64,000 nucleotides of DNA from Icerya purchasi (taxonomy: Eukaryota > Arthropoda > Insecta > Hemiptera > Monophlebidae). This document shows positions 23,265-34,868 of the stretch, piece by piece (positions within the stretch are counted from its first letter, which is position 1; each line of letters opens with the position of its first letter). Under the pieces are notes generated by a model. That model made no database searches. It was not told the origin of the DNA and worked only from the letters and a program-made list of their open reading frames with translations. A program made the translations under genes and the position numbers. The stretch is taken from contig CM077116.1 of assembly GCA_039619475.1 (NCBI GenBank), forward strand, positions 372,001 through 436,000, given 5' to 3'.

Positions 23265-23387
23265 CTTCTTCATCCGCCGTCTTCGTTTTGAAGGTTGGCG
23301 ATCCACAACTGGAATTTCTTTCTATCAACGGCTGATCGGAAAAGTTCTGTTGAGGAACAGTTGAACCAGTTACTAATTTGATGTCTT
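23265..23387 (-). mobile_element. RTE-like 3'-end stub with 10-bp TSD
   Basis: A 123-bp fragment homologous to the 3' end at 27219-27340, both starting with CTTCTTCATCCGC and containing GAAGGTTGGCGATCCAC. It is flanked by CAAAGAAATT at 23255-23264 and 23388-23397, so it was inserted in this truncated form. Confidence 0.75.
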
Positions 23388-23669
23388 CAAAGAAATTACC
23401 GAAACATAACAATAATGGTTATTTTTCCAAAATACAATAATAACACTCAGAAAAAAATCATAAAAAATATTTTAAATATATCACTGTTTATTTCTTTCAT
23501 TGATATCGCGATAACAATGATGAATCGTTTTTCAGTGAAGAAAGAAATAATAAAATCGCAAAAAAATACCATTATCTCCGCTAACATAAACAATATAAAA
23601 TTTACGATAAAACTCAGAAAAACGAAGGTTTTGAAACAGACGATAGAAAAACGTTCTTGATGGCCGAAT

Positions 23670-24901
23670 TCGAAGTGTAAAAATGGTTAAAAAACCAATT
23701 GAAATCCACAGTAGAAGCTTTAGACGAATACCTACGGTAAATATTTTCAAATTTCGTTGCAGCATCAACATGTGTCAAATGTACATCAGTGATAAACTGA
23801 AAAACTGTTTGCGTAGTATTGTTTTGTTATGTTCAATATGACGACATTTGTGCCAAATAAAGAGCATTCGCGGACAGCATTAATTTTTTGTTTTCATTTG
23901 AAGAAAACTGCTACTGAATCATATCGATTGCTTCGAGAAGCTTATGGTGAACATGCTCCGTCGCAAGATATGTGTGAACAATGGTTTCGGCGTTTCAAAA
24001 GTGGTGATTTCGATGTTGCAGACAAGGAACACGGAAAACCGCCAAAAAAATACAAAGATGCAGAATTGCAAGCATTGCTAGATGAAGACGATGCACAAAC
24101 ACAAAAACAACTCGCAGAGCAATTAAGCGTTAGTCAACAAGCTGTTTCCAATCGCCTAGGAGAGAGGCAGATGGAGCGGCGCAAAAACACATGTGAAATT
24201 GTGCTCGAACGATACAAAAGAAAGTCGTTTTTGCATCGTGTCGTTACTGGGGATGAAAAGTGGGTGTATTTTTAGAATCCCAAACGCAAAAGATTATGGG
24301 TAGATCCAGGCGCACGATACATATCGACCGCAAGACCGAATCGCTGTGGCAGGAAGACGATGCTCTGTGTTTGGTGTAATCAGAAGGGTGTGGTCTATTA
24401 TGAGCTGTTAAAGCCTGGTGAAACGGTTAATATCAAACGCTACCAACAACAATTGATCGATTTGAACCGTTCGCTGCTCAAAAAACGACCAGAATATCAA
24501 AAAGGGCAACACAAGGTAATTTTTCTCCATGACAATGCTCCATCACATACGGCAAAACCGGTTCGCGACACATTGGAAGCACTCAGCTGGGAAGTGCTAT
24601 CCCATGCGGCTTACTGGCCAGGCTTGGCTCCTTCCGATTACCACTTGTTTGCATCGATGGGTCACGCGCTTGCTGAGCAGCGTTTGGTTCGTACGAAAAT
24701 GTGAAAAAATGGCTCGATGAATGGTCCGCGGCAAAAAGGGAAAATTTTTACTGGCGTGGTATCCACAAATTTCTCGAAAGATGGGGAAAATGTTTAACTA
24801 GCGATGGAGCATACTTTGAGTAAACTACTTCTTATCATTCTTCCAAAGTTAATGTTCTTTTTTTTCGAAAAAAAATCCGCATTTCATACTTCTACACTTG
24901 A
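23670..24901 (+). mobile_element. Mariner, mauritiana-like, damaged
   Basis: The right terminal repeat (24878-24901) reads inward as TCAAGTGTAGAAGTATGAAA. A weak left counterpart begins about 23670 (TCGAAGTGTAAAAATGG), the distance expected for a 1.28-kb element carrying an internal deletion. The transposase between them has several lesions. Confidence 0.65.
23829..24823 (+). pseudogene. Mariner transposase pseudogene (DD34D)
   Basis: An N-terminal helix-turn-helix (from the Met near 23841) and the catalytic domain are recognisable. First aspartate in TGDEKWVYF; second in FLHDNAPSHTA; third in LAPSDYHLF, with 34 residues between the last two. Lesions: the linker between the DNA-binding and catalytic parts is shorter than usual (about 15-18 residues missing), an in-frame TAG at 24273-24275, the usual YSPDLAPSD changed to YWPGLAPSD, and a frameshift near 24690 after which the EKWLDEW-type C-terminus continues in another frame to about 24823. 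It would catalyse cut-and-paste transposition at TA sites if intact; this copy is inactive. Confidence 0.85.
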
Positions 24902-25175
24902 TATATACAAAAAAAGAGAAGTTTGTTTTTTCTGAGGTTCAATCAAACCGATTTTAAAAAATGTTTCGCCCCTGAAAGCCACTCTATTGCAGATAGTTAC
25001 AAACTACGTTCCGTTTCCAAAATGATTAATTTCGTAAGAAAATTCGAATTTCATAAAAAAATATATGCATACACGTAACTAAATACATAATTCTTGTATA
25101 ATAAAACATTAACTTCTTCTTTGAATTAATAAAATAATTCTTATTATTTTTTTAAAATTATTAGTATCAATTTTA

Positions 25176-25213
<38 letters not shown>

Positions 25214-25600
25214 TCAATTGGTATTTCAGTCGTTTGACTGGTTCGCCCCTATCGTCCAAGTCCTCCATCTATTCCTATCCATATAGTTCTAAATATTTCT
25301 TACCATGGCAAAATTGAGTGTTTCAGCTAGTATATTATAAAATTTCAAGATAAAATATTTTAAAAAAGTCTATAGATCATTCTATAGGCTATAAAACATT
25401 TGAACGTCCTGTGTGCGTCCACACGTACAACAGCAAGTAAATGTGCAATTAGTGGTTATAGGTTTAGTTTATTTTGTTATCACGTGTGATGTACATTACG
25501 AATTTTACCGGAAGTGCCATTTTTAATTTTACGATTTTTTAATTAAATGATACGTACTTCATATGCTACAAATTGTAATGAAATGATGCTGTCCAGCAGG
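24902..25600. other. AT-rich DNA with (TA)n at 25183-25210
   Basis: Only the TA microsatellite stands out. No gene seen. Confidence 0.5.
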
Positions 25601-25619
25601 GCCGAATATAGACCAAAAT

Positions 25620-25925
25620 TTCGAGAAAGGTTACGAAAATATGAAAACGTTGCACCTAAAATTCCTTAGGAAAACCATACGAGTCTCATGGAAGGATGGA
25701 CTTTCAAACGAATATATACTAAATATGGCATCATCTGCATCAATAAGTTAACTTTTTGCTGAAAAACGAACTAAATGGATAGGACATGTGATCCGTATGA
25801 ATGAGGATCGTATATCAAAAAGGATAATGTACAGCGTACTAAAAAACGGAAAGAGGCCTCTAGGTCGCTCTCGATTGCGTTACAAAGGCATTGTTGCTGA
25901 AGATTTAAAAAAAAGAAAACGGAAT
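25620..25925 (+). pseudogene. RTE/R-type RT C-terminal relic
   Basis: Plus-strand translation gives a HLKFLRKTIRVSWKD block, a degraded middle with one stop, KRTKWIGHVIRMNEDRISKR, then LKNGKRPLGRSRLRYK. This is the conserved C-terminus of the endonuclease-reverse transcriptase lineage (r.lRrilgisW; W.GHv.RM.d.R..k; GkR..GRp..R). No RT core remains. It is a 5'-truncated, decayed fragment distinct in sequence from the 20-kb and 27-kb copies. Confidence 0.7.
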
Positions 25926-26074
25926 TATGTATCGTTTTTCTAGTTCCTCTACCTTCTTTCTAAAACCATATTGATCTTCATTTCGATTCAATTTTATTTT
26001 TAATTCTGCCAAATAAAGTAGGTGCTATTAGACTTATTGTACGATGTTCTTCGCATTTTCTTGTTCCGTTTCTT

Positions 26075-26850
26075 TTAGGAATCATTAAAACGAGATGTAG
26101 ATTACTTTACAACTTGGAGTGTGGGTAATAATAATTTACTAGTGAATATATCTAAATGTAGATTTATTTAATTTACACGGAGACGTCTCCCTATTATAGT
26201 GCTGTACCGCATAGAAGGTGTTCCCTTGATAAGGCAGATTAGTGTGAAGGATCTTGGTGTTTTACTAGATGTAAAATTTACATTTAAGACTCACGTAATG
26301 CATACAATTCGTAAAGCGAGCAAAATGTTAGGTTTACCTTCGCACAACCTGTGACGCATTTAATTTTATTCACCCTATTAGTCCGCTCACAGTTAGAATA
26401 TGGTGCGCTAATTTGGAACGTTGTATCTGGTGACTTGGTGAATAGGATTGAAAATGTGCAGAAAAAGAGTTTCTGAAGCAGTTGCATTATGGATTTATTG
26501 GCTCCGATGACGTGCGTTTCAAATACAAATACTCCGGCAGTTAAATATGCACAGCTGGGATGGACGAAGAAAGGAATTGGTACTTCGTTTTCTGCACAAT
26601 TTAATGCACGGTAACATTAACTGTGTTCCTAATCTTTCAGAGAACACTTTTTATTAGAGTTCCGATTTTTCCCGCTTAACTCGTACTCTGGCTGTTCCGT
26701 TTGCGAACACTCAGCAGTACGCATGCATCCCTCTACGTTCTTTATTCATACTGTATAATAACTTTTAGAAAGATCATCGCAAGCTAGACACTTTTAATGG
26801 TCACGGTGGAGAGTTCTTAAAAGTTGTTCGGAATTTAACGATATGAAGCT
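26075..26850 (+). pseudogene. Non-LTR RT C-terminal relic
   Basis: Pieces in plus orientation: SLKRDVDYFTTWSVGNNNLL with VNISKCRFI following; a VPLIRQISVKDLGVLLDVKF block; THVMHTIRKASKMLGL; and LVRSQLEYGALIWNVV with IENVQKKSF behind it. These are, in the right order, the region after the YADD box (W...N.l.lN..Kc), the vkdLGV.lD motif and the LVR..LEY...vW motif of CR1/Jockey-superfamily RT. Stops and frameshifts separate them. A 3' region follows and ends with (TAAATAAA)-like sequence near 27165. Confidence 0.65.
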
Positions 26851-27179
26851 GTGTTGTACTGTCTTCTCTGAGTGTACCTCTCCGTGAGCATGGCGTGTGT
26901 ATGTGCAAGAGTGTATGTACGCGTGCATGTTACAGGTGTGAGATGCGTTGACGTAGGCGTGTGAGTGGGATAGAAATACATAAGTAATGTTAGATGATAT
27001 AGTCGTGTACGTACAGGTATGATTTGTACATTTCCGTTAATTCTTCTTTTCTATTGCTTGACTGTGCCTGTACTTGTAAATTGTTTTATTATATTGCGCT
27101 GTGCAGTAATTGACGTAAGCTGTTACACTGGCGGATTGTGTAACTAAATAAGTAAATAAATAAATAATTTTCGGATACA

Positions 27180-27218
27180 AAAAATAATTTTATTCGCTTA
27201 ACGTTTCGACTAGCTTAC
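27180..27218. repeat. Half of a Penelope-type tail
   Basis: ATTCGCTTAACGTTTCGACT is identical to the left arm of the foldback at 11993-12058. Here the opposite arm is absent and the sequence passes directly into an RTE-like 3' end at 27219. Confidence 0.6.
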
Positions 27219-27790
27219 ACTTCTTCTTCTTCATCCGCGGTCTCCAAATTGAAGGTTGGCGATCCACGATTGAAAATTTTCTTTTACAATGGCCGATCGG
27301 AGGAGTTGTATAGAAGGGCAGTCGAACCAGTTGATAATTGTCCATCCATGAATTTTGTCGTCTTCCTCTCGATCTCTTCCCATTTATCTTTCCTTCCAAA
27401 ATGACCTTCAGAATTTCATATTTGGGGCCTCGTATGATGTGTCCGAGGTACTGCAGCTTCCGTTTCTTGATGGTTTACATTACTTCAAGGGTCTTTCCCG
27501 TTCTTTGAAGTACTTCGATATTAGTAACTTTTTTCATCCATGATATTTTCAGAATGCGCCGATAACAGTCCATTTCAAATGCGGTAATCTTTTTTTCCAA
27601 TGATGCATTCAGGTTCCAGCTCTCGCAACCATAAAGCAAAATAGAGAGAAGATGTAACACCTTAGCAGTCTGATTCGAAGTTCGAGCCTTAGGTCTTGAT
27701 GGGTGAATAAGTTTTTCATTTTGGTGAGTGCTCTTCTAGCTTGCTCAGTCCTGCTGCGTATTTCCGGAGTTGATGTACAGTTACACCGGT
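27219..27790 (-). pseudogene. RTE-like RT, C-terminal relic
   Basis: From 27790 leftward on the minus strand: RRALTKMKN and a CYIFSILLYGCESWNLNASL block; AFEMDCYRRILKISWMKKVT; NIEVLQRTGKTLEVM, then an in-frame TAA at 27475-27477; KKRKLQYLGHIIRGPKYEIL in a shifted frame; and EGKINGKRSRGRRQNSWMDN. Same lineage as 20 kb. Its 3' end (GAAGAAGAAGAAGTG on the minus strand) abuts the Penelope-type tail. Decayed and non-functional. Confidence 0.75.
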
Positions 27791-28467
27791 CATCTTTAAA
27801 AGGAAACTAAAGTAACGGAGCGAAAATTGCGATGGACAATAATAAAATAAAAACCAAAATCCATGGAAAACTCAACATAAAAAAAAAAAAACACACTTAA
27901 ACAAGAAAAACACCGACAATACGCACAAACAACAGATAGAGAATTTATAAATACATATGAAAAGAACAAAACAAAAATTGCAACGAAAAATCGGAGAAAC
28001 AGCAATGGGGAAATAGAAATAACTGCCGAAATTAAAAACATAAAAAACACGAAACAGAGGAACATCGGGTCACAGTAGAGACGAAGGATTAAATATAAAA
28101 CAAAAAAACACAGTGACATACAAATAATAATAAAATAATAAAAAAAATAATTATAATAAACAACAATGAAGCGTTTATCATAAAATGCTAAAAAAATCGA
28201 AAAATTAACGAAAAGAGATTTAATAGAGTATGAGAAATGATAAGGGGATGGAGGGCGTACCGATTAATATTAAATTTTTTTATTGCGGAAGACCATTTGA
28301 GGTGATAACAATACCCGTGATCTCGTCCATAACAACGGTGTCCTAAACAAATTCATTATATTTCTAGTAGCTTTGACTAAAACGAAATTTTTTTGATAGG
28401 AATCAAAAATTTTATTGAACACAATGCTTGAGATTTTTTTCCATTGTGGTGTAAAATTCAGCGTGCT
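27791..28467. other. Intergenic, A-rich on plus strand
   Basis: No coding similarity; the 107-codon minus-strand frame at 27796-28119 is an F/V/L-rich product of an A-rich strand. Confidence 0.45.
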
Positions 28468-28480
28468 TACTTTCAAAATT

Positions 28481-28540
28481 TTAGTCCTTTGTGCTGGGTA
28501 AATGTCCTGAGTTGACGTGCCAAAAAAAAAAAAAAAAAAA
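28481..28540 (+). mobile_element. Minimal non-LTR 3' stub with 13-bp TSD
   Basis: Only about 41 bases of retrotransposon end (ending GTTGACGTGCC) plus about 19 A residues, flanked by TACTTTCAAAATT at 28468-28480 and 28541-28553. The exact duplication shows it was inserted in this almost completely truncated form. Confidence 0.85.
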
Positions 28541-28553
28541 TACTTTCAAAATT

Positions 28554-30650
28554 AACACGCTGTATTTTTAAATAGCTTGTATTAAGTCCCGCGGGGGTAA
28601 TTTTAAAGTTCCGGAAGCACTGCTTCACCAAAACCCTCCCTAAATTCATTCTTGCTATCAATAAAATGAAAAAAAAAAAGAAAAAAAACGAAAAAAATCG
28701 TTTACATACACGTAACGCAGTTTATTTTTAAATGGAGTAAAAGTACTGTTTGAGAGTAATATGATTTAACGGCATAATTAAAATTGTATTCATGTAAAAA
28801 TGTATTTGCTAAATATTGCGAGTAAAATTTAAAGATTACGGCTGATCGCTTATTAAATAGCACGTTTTCAAGTAGGGTATGATTGGCATGCAGCTCGTTT
28901 GCAATTGGAGGAAGAGAAACATATATCTTCAAAATCAGAAAAGGTTAATATTATATGATCACTTTAAGCCAAATTTCCCTTATACATTTAATTTTGTTCC
29001 GCAGCAAATCGGAAATTTCCTATTTATTCTAAAGTATTTTATAAATTAATATTATTTCAAAGTAAACAATAAAAATTGAAAGAATATACATATATACATA
29101 CTAGAATACGTTTCTGAAAAATTATAAAATCAGATTTACAATAAGTGTATCTTTTGAAATTTTATTCTGTTCCAATGTGACCTAGCTACGAGGAAGGAAG
29201 TCTGAGCTAAGTTGTATCGATGTATACATGTTGAATTCAAAGGCTGCCCAGCCTCCTTCTATATCCGCGAATAGAATACAGCGCTTTGATAAAGCCTACT
29301 TTTAACCGCAAAGAAGTACAAGTTAATGGCAATTTTCATCTAATGAAATATACTTTTTTCCGTTTGTAATTATTGGTAAAGCCGCAAGACCCGTCTGAAG
29401 TTCCCGATAAAGGTATACTTTAAAGCGAGTTTACTTTAGCGACATAACCTTCGAAGTTCTGAGAGTTGCTTGGCAATGCGGCATTTACAAAATTTCGGTT
29501 ATTTTAAGTTTTTAACGACTCTGAGATGTGTAAATGTTACGTTTCGTTAGCGAGTTGCGAATATTTTACTGCTGTTCCTTTTATAAAGATAAGAAAATAT
29601 TCGCGATAGCTGAAAGTTCATAAAGCAGATGCGCGCACGTGATGTTTAAAAGACTGAAACGTATCCATTTATTTACGTTTGTTTTTGGGTTTTTGTTTCT
29701 TTTTTTGTCGTTTTAAAGGCAGGGTTTATTGCGAGCAATTAAAATGTTGTCGCGGCTTGTACTCTTTTTTCCAGCAATGAAATTTCGTTTTACAACTGAA
29801 ACTATAAGGAAGAGCGTTGATTTTACGATTAAGGCTGTGGAATTCGCGTTATTTCATGGAGAGCAATAACGGGAGGTCGTAAAGACGTCGTGAAATGTTT
29901 GCTTTTAAATAGCTAATCATTATGAGAGTTGGTGAAAGTTACTCTCAGCAGTTACATTAAAGTAATGTTGAGCGGCAAAAGTTTCTGGTTGCTTTGCGAC
30001 CGATTATTTTCCACATGATGCGTCATAAATGTTACCGATATATGCCCAGGTACACGCGATAGTCACCGTCAGTTTGTAAAAGAAGAATTTTAAGTGGGTC
30101 AATCTCTGAGCGGCTAATCAATAAAATTGTCTGGGCTAAATCATGATGGAACTGACAAATCACTTGCTACGTTTGTAATGAATTACGGTCAAGTAATTCA
30201 TTCTTAATCGGAGTAGATATTTAATTAAGAAATGATAATTCCGAATATTTAACGTAACCGATTAACCGATTAACCGATTATACTATCAAGATTAATCGGT
30301 ACCGACAGTTATGCGAATGAAATAACTCTTTAAATATCTGGATAATATAATTTAATCTTTCGTCGTCACGCTAGACGAGTGACTAATTAAACTAGCCAAT
30401 CGGGGCCATGAGTTCGAAAAGGAGCGACCACTATTATTAAACGATCGCTATTAGTCATTTCAAAGGTAAAAACATGCACACCGTCATATATTACTTAAAT
30501 AATATCGATGTATTCCCGCTTATTATTGCATTTGCACAAAGAATAAACACGATCTAATTCTGAAAGAGACCTCTCTTTCCCGCTACACTAAAGGTAGGAC
30601 ATTGCTCCAAAAATAAGTTTCAAATAAACACTTTTTAACATTTATTCTTA
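28554..30650. other. Intergenic DNA; short ACCGATTA repeat
   Basis: Three tandem ACCGATTA units occur near 30257-30280. No gene recognised. Confidence 0.45.
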
Positions 30651-30654
30651 AGAC

Positions 30655-30815
30655 GTGTTTAAAAAAAGTAAAGTAAGTCTTGACAGGGCGTTAGGATTGT
30701 GAAGTTAAGCTTTCCATAATTGTACTAAGCCTAATAGAACTAAAGAGAATATTAGGGCCAGTTCCTTTCTACTTGGGATTCGCCTTTACTTTCCCAAATT
30801 TCTCTGCTACGAATG
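30655..30815 (-). repeat. Dispersed repeat, copy 1
   Basis: The reverse complement of this segment aligns with 38630-38790: both contain CCCAAGTAGAAA, then GAACTGGCCC, AATATTCTCTT and ATGGAAAGCTTAACTTCA, with similar spacing. The family is unknown (possibly a SINE or a non-autonomous DNA element). Confidence 0.75.
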
Positions 30816-30962
30816 TAACCAATTATTTCAAGTAGTTATGTTTATTAATTACTCGATATTTTTATTAACCAACTGGCAAACAGAGGATGTGTAGTAGCAT
30901 TACATTTAATATATTTCACGTTTATGTTAAGTGCACGTATTAATAAGGATTAAACGGATAAT

Positions 30963-31190
30963 ATGTTTTGCTTTTTTTATTTTAGTTCGACTATATCAAC
31001 CAAGAACACTGACCCAGCAACAAAAAGGAAGCTACATATCCGATTGGAAAACAAAGGAGATAAAAGAGAATCTAACAAAGTAATCACCGTCAGGGATTGG
31101 AACGAAAGAATGTTGGAAGCGCTAAAAGACCTGGAACTAAAAACTAATAATAAAGGAGAAAACGTTCAGCTCGCAATAAAGGATTCATAG
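30963..31190 (+). CDS. Exon-like fragment, unrecognised
   Basis: A polypyrimidine run ending TTTTATTTTAG at 30985 is followed by about 68 lysine/glutamate-rich codons (KRKLHIRLENKGDKR..., then VRDWNERMLEALKDL), which read more like real protein than the AT-driven frames nearby. I do not recognise the family. After the stop, another frame stays open for some 24 codons, hinting at a frameshift. It may be a terminal exon of an unseen gene or part of a transposon gag. Confidence is low, with no supporting neighbours. Confidence 0.25.
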   Translation: MFCFFYFSSTISTKNTDPATKRKLHIRLENKGDKRESNKVITVRDWNERMLEALKDLELKTNNKGENVQLAIKDS

Positions 31191-31199
31191 TTACGAAAA

Positions 31200-33269
31200 G
31201 GACAATAGAAAGATTAGGACGGAGAGAAAGCTTAAACGTGATCAGGGTAACAAGTGAACAGTGAAATATCAGTCGGAAGGGTATACTTGAAAGCAATGTT
31301 TAAAAAGTAATACGAACAGAAATTATAGAGAATAAGGATTAGTATCATCAAGCTACAGTCTGAAGCGTGATCAACACATATAAGAATTGTAAATGAGGAG
31401 CAGGGAGTCTACCTTAAATCTGACCGTTGAAAGCAGCCGAGAAGACTTCATCATCTTAATATGGGAGAGTAGCCGGGAATTCAGGCACACATACAGAAAT
31501 CGTAAATGATATTAATTGCGTTTTAACTTGCAAAGTTATAAGCATTTGCTCTCCTTTTTGCTATATTAAATCCTAAAATTTCACCGCTGCTTATAGATTT
31601 TTCGAAAAGTTTAATCGAAAAATGCCGCTTTTAGCGACTATTAATTTCATACAGTTAAAATTCAAAAAATTCGATTTTGACCTTTTTTCTAAAAATGCGT
31701 ATAAGATAATTTCCTTCTTTTTTTTCTCTCTATTTGAAACAAAATTTAAAAACTGTTAATAACGAAAAAAGTTGCACGTAATCGAATTCTATTAGTAATA
31801 GGTCGAATTTCGGTATTTCTTTAAGGAACAATATTTCCTGTATTATACTTTTAAACATTACACGAAAGGAATAAGCTATCGCGAGAACTATAAGGAGAAC
31901 AACCGCATTAATATTCCTCTTTCAAGAACAATTTTCGAACTAACCCGGACCTCTCTACCTCTAGACGGTACCTTTGCCGCCACTGAATTATTAGAAATGA
32001 CCCAGCAGAGGTGCAAACGGCTTTATGACTCCGAAGCTAAAAACATCACCGGTGAATAATAAAATTAGAATAATGTTCCGCGTTGCTACAACCATCCCAC
32101 ACTCTCTTTTTATAGTTAAACATAAATTTGACTTTCTTGTTAAACATTTTTTCTTCCTACGAAGCTTTCCGATTATTTTCTCCTGTCTGATTTCGAAAAA
32201 GAGAGGTAATATAGAAAGAAAAATTCAAATTTTACACGAATAATGAAACATACGCGGACCGATATCGTTCACTATTTCCTGCATACGGATTAACGATGGC
32301 AAAAATTCATTGCCCCAAAACTGACATTTTCCATACATGAGAATTTCGAAATGAACGACAAAATTTAATCGCGAGGGCTGTGACCGTGTGATTAATTACG
32401 CCTGGGCGGGTTTTATCTATTGTTGTTGACGATATACCCGACTGTAATTTATGCATGTGTATAATGTATGCGCACATTCGTACAAAAAAAATCATTCGGT
32501 GTTTCGATATTGTGTTTTTTTTGTTTTTTTTTTATTTTGGCTTCTACATTTGACGAGCGAACGATGACATGTGCTTCGTTCTGAAATTCGGTTACATTTA
32601 ACAAATTGCTGTACGTTTGTTCTATTTGTAAACTGTGCGAGCCTAAATTTTTATCGTGCAAGTTCCCCTACCGGTCCAATTTAGCGGATTTGAAAGTATA
32701 GAAGTAAAAATATATGTTTACATTTAATTATACAGCTAAATCGCAGAGTATGTTCTCTTATCGTAAATTATATGCTGCTATGGATTTCGAATTTGCGACA
32801 TATATTTGAACATAAAACCGGCATCTATCTTCTAAGTTCTATCTCTAATTCTCCCGTTGAATTTATTTGTAGAAATATTTTTATTATTAATAGCATTATT
32901 AATTATTATCATTAATATTGTTAATATTTTCATTAATTAATACAAACCGTTTTGTAAATTAGTAATTGTATGTAGATATCAGTGCCCGTCACTTTCCCTT
33001 ATATGAATATCTATTTGAATCTCGTTTTTTTATCTCTTTTTAAATGAACTCTATCTGTTTCCACTAAAGATCTGTTTCTTCCGTTCAGACTTCCTTTCTT
33101 TGAGTCGTATTACTAATGTAACAATTAAAACAAACTACAACAGCAAACCACAATAGCTGGCGAAGATTTAAGATTTAAGTGAAGCCATCTTTTTCAACGA
33201 CAACTATCGAAATTTCTGTATCAGAATTCATTAAAATTTAGTTACAATTTAAATCTCTAGAATATTCGA
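31200..33269. other. AT-rich intergenic DNA, nothing recognised
   Basis: Both strands checked; no family motif or RNA gene seen. Confidence 0.45.
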
Positions 33270-33960
33270 TTTTATTTCTTTACGAAACATTACTAAAAAT
33301 CAAGTTTTAAGAAAAACATTTTTAAAAATTCCACAGCCGGATCTATATGAGTTATGGTATTAATTTTCTTTTTAGCCTGCACACTATGGTCCCCAGAATA
33401 CAGGAAAAATAAAAAATTCGAAAAATGTTGATATTAAGGAACCAAAATTTTGGAAAATACGCGCTTAAAGCGGTAACCCCCAAAACTACAAAAAAGTCCA
33501 CAGCCCTTTCCATGGTAGCTGGAAGTTCATTCTTTTTTTAAAATGATGTATTTTAATCTCTAAAATATAGGAAAAATACGAGATTCCCAATATTTTGAAA
33601 TCAAAGGACCAAAATTTTGAAAAATGTAAAACTCAAATTTCAAGAAAAAAATTGTTAATAAATTCCCCAACCGGATCTATATGAGTTACGGTATTGATTT
33701 TCTTTTTAATCTACACACTAAGGTCTCCAGAATACAGGGGGGGGGGAATATCTCCAGCTGCTATAGAATGTAACTAGGGACATTTTCTCTATTTTTTGCT
33801 TTATATCTAATGCGCCCGAAGTATTGCAGTCGTGGGAGAAAAATAAGAAAAAAGCTAACAGCCCTCATGACAATTACGGTTTCTTTTTGGTTAACGTCGC
33901 TTCATTAAAACATAAGAAAAACATGAAATATCCAAAATTTTAAAAAAATGTAACAAAAAT
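33270..33960. repeat. Degenerate tandem array, about 334-bp period
   Basis: CCGGATCTATATGAGTTA occurs at 33337 and 33671, with matching sequence on both sides. Half-way units share GGAAAAATA...CCAAAATTTTG-type segments, suggesting a half-period near 165 bp. A G9-10 run lies at about 33738. It is a decayed satellite-like block. Confidence 0.7.
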
Positions 33961-34820
33961 GATTAATGTTAGTTACAATGGAAACATAGCAGTTCCTGAA
34001 ATTTAAATATTTAATCTATGATTATAGAACATTGTATCCTAGACGTTTCTGTGTGAACAGAGTTAATATAATAATATATTATTTCTGACAACATTTATTT
34101 ATTTATGTATACTGAATCAGTGTGCTAAATATAAAAAATTCATTATTGAAATCTATGAACATATACAATTTATAAACTTATGAAAAAATATCTGGCTATT
34201 GCGAAGAAATTCTTTTTTATTAATGAGACATCTGTTTCTTTTTTCTTAATACTGCATGGCTAATTTCGTCGTTATATTTCACCGAAATTATACATAAGTA
34301 GGCTATATTAATTATTTTGTCGAGTGTTTTGAAACTGATCTCGAGAATCAGAAACGTAGTGAACCGATACCAAGTCAACCATCATCACACTCCAGCCGAT
34401 AACAGTGATATGTATTGTTTTAAATATTTCCTTTATACTATCCACAAAACTTTGTATATTATTATTATTGTGTTGTTCTTTAGCGGTCGACTGACAAGAA
34501 AGTGCATTAATTGTAATTAGAATATAATATTTCAAATAACGTATATATATATAAATATATATATTTCATTCTTTTTAACTTGCATACTAAAGTCTCTAAA
34601 AAGAATTAAATGTAATATATTCCTCTCACATATATTATACTGCTAGCGGTTTTAGTTTTTCTGATATTTTAATCTAAATCCTACTTTTTTAATTGACGTA
34701 TTGGTGTACATATTTTTTCAAAAAAAATATTAGTATATGTGAATGCTGCAGACTTTATGAAAATCTACAAAGTAATACAGTTTAAAGTCCAAAAGAACGG
34801 TCCGCGAAACCAATCCCCTA
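33961..34820. other. AT-rich intergenic DNA
   Basis: No gene recognised; ends in the (TA)n tract into which the mariner inserted. Confidence 0.45.

Positions 34821-34865
<45 letters not shown>
34821..34865. repeat. (TA)n microsatellite
   Basis: About 22 TA units. The mariner inserted within it, and a shorter run continues at 36190-36201. Confidence 0.95.

Positions 34866-34868
<3 letters not shown>

Noticed and set aside
27796..28119. Minus-strand 107-codon hydrophobic frame
   Set aside because: F, V and L codons arise from an A-rich plus strand; not a membrane protein.
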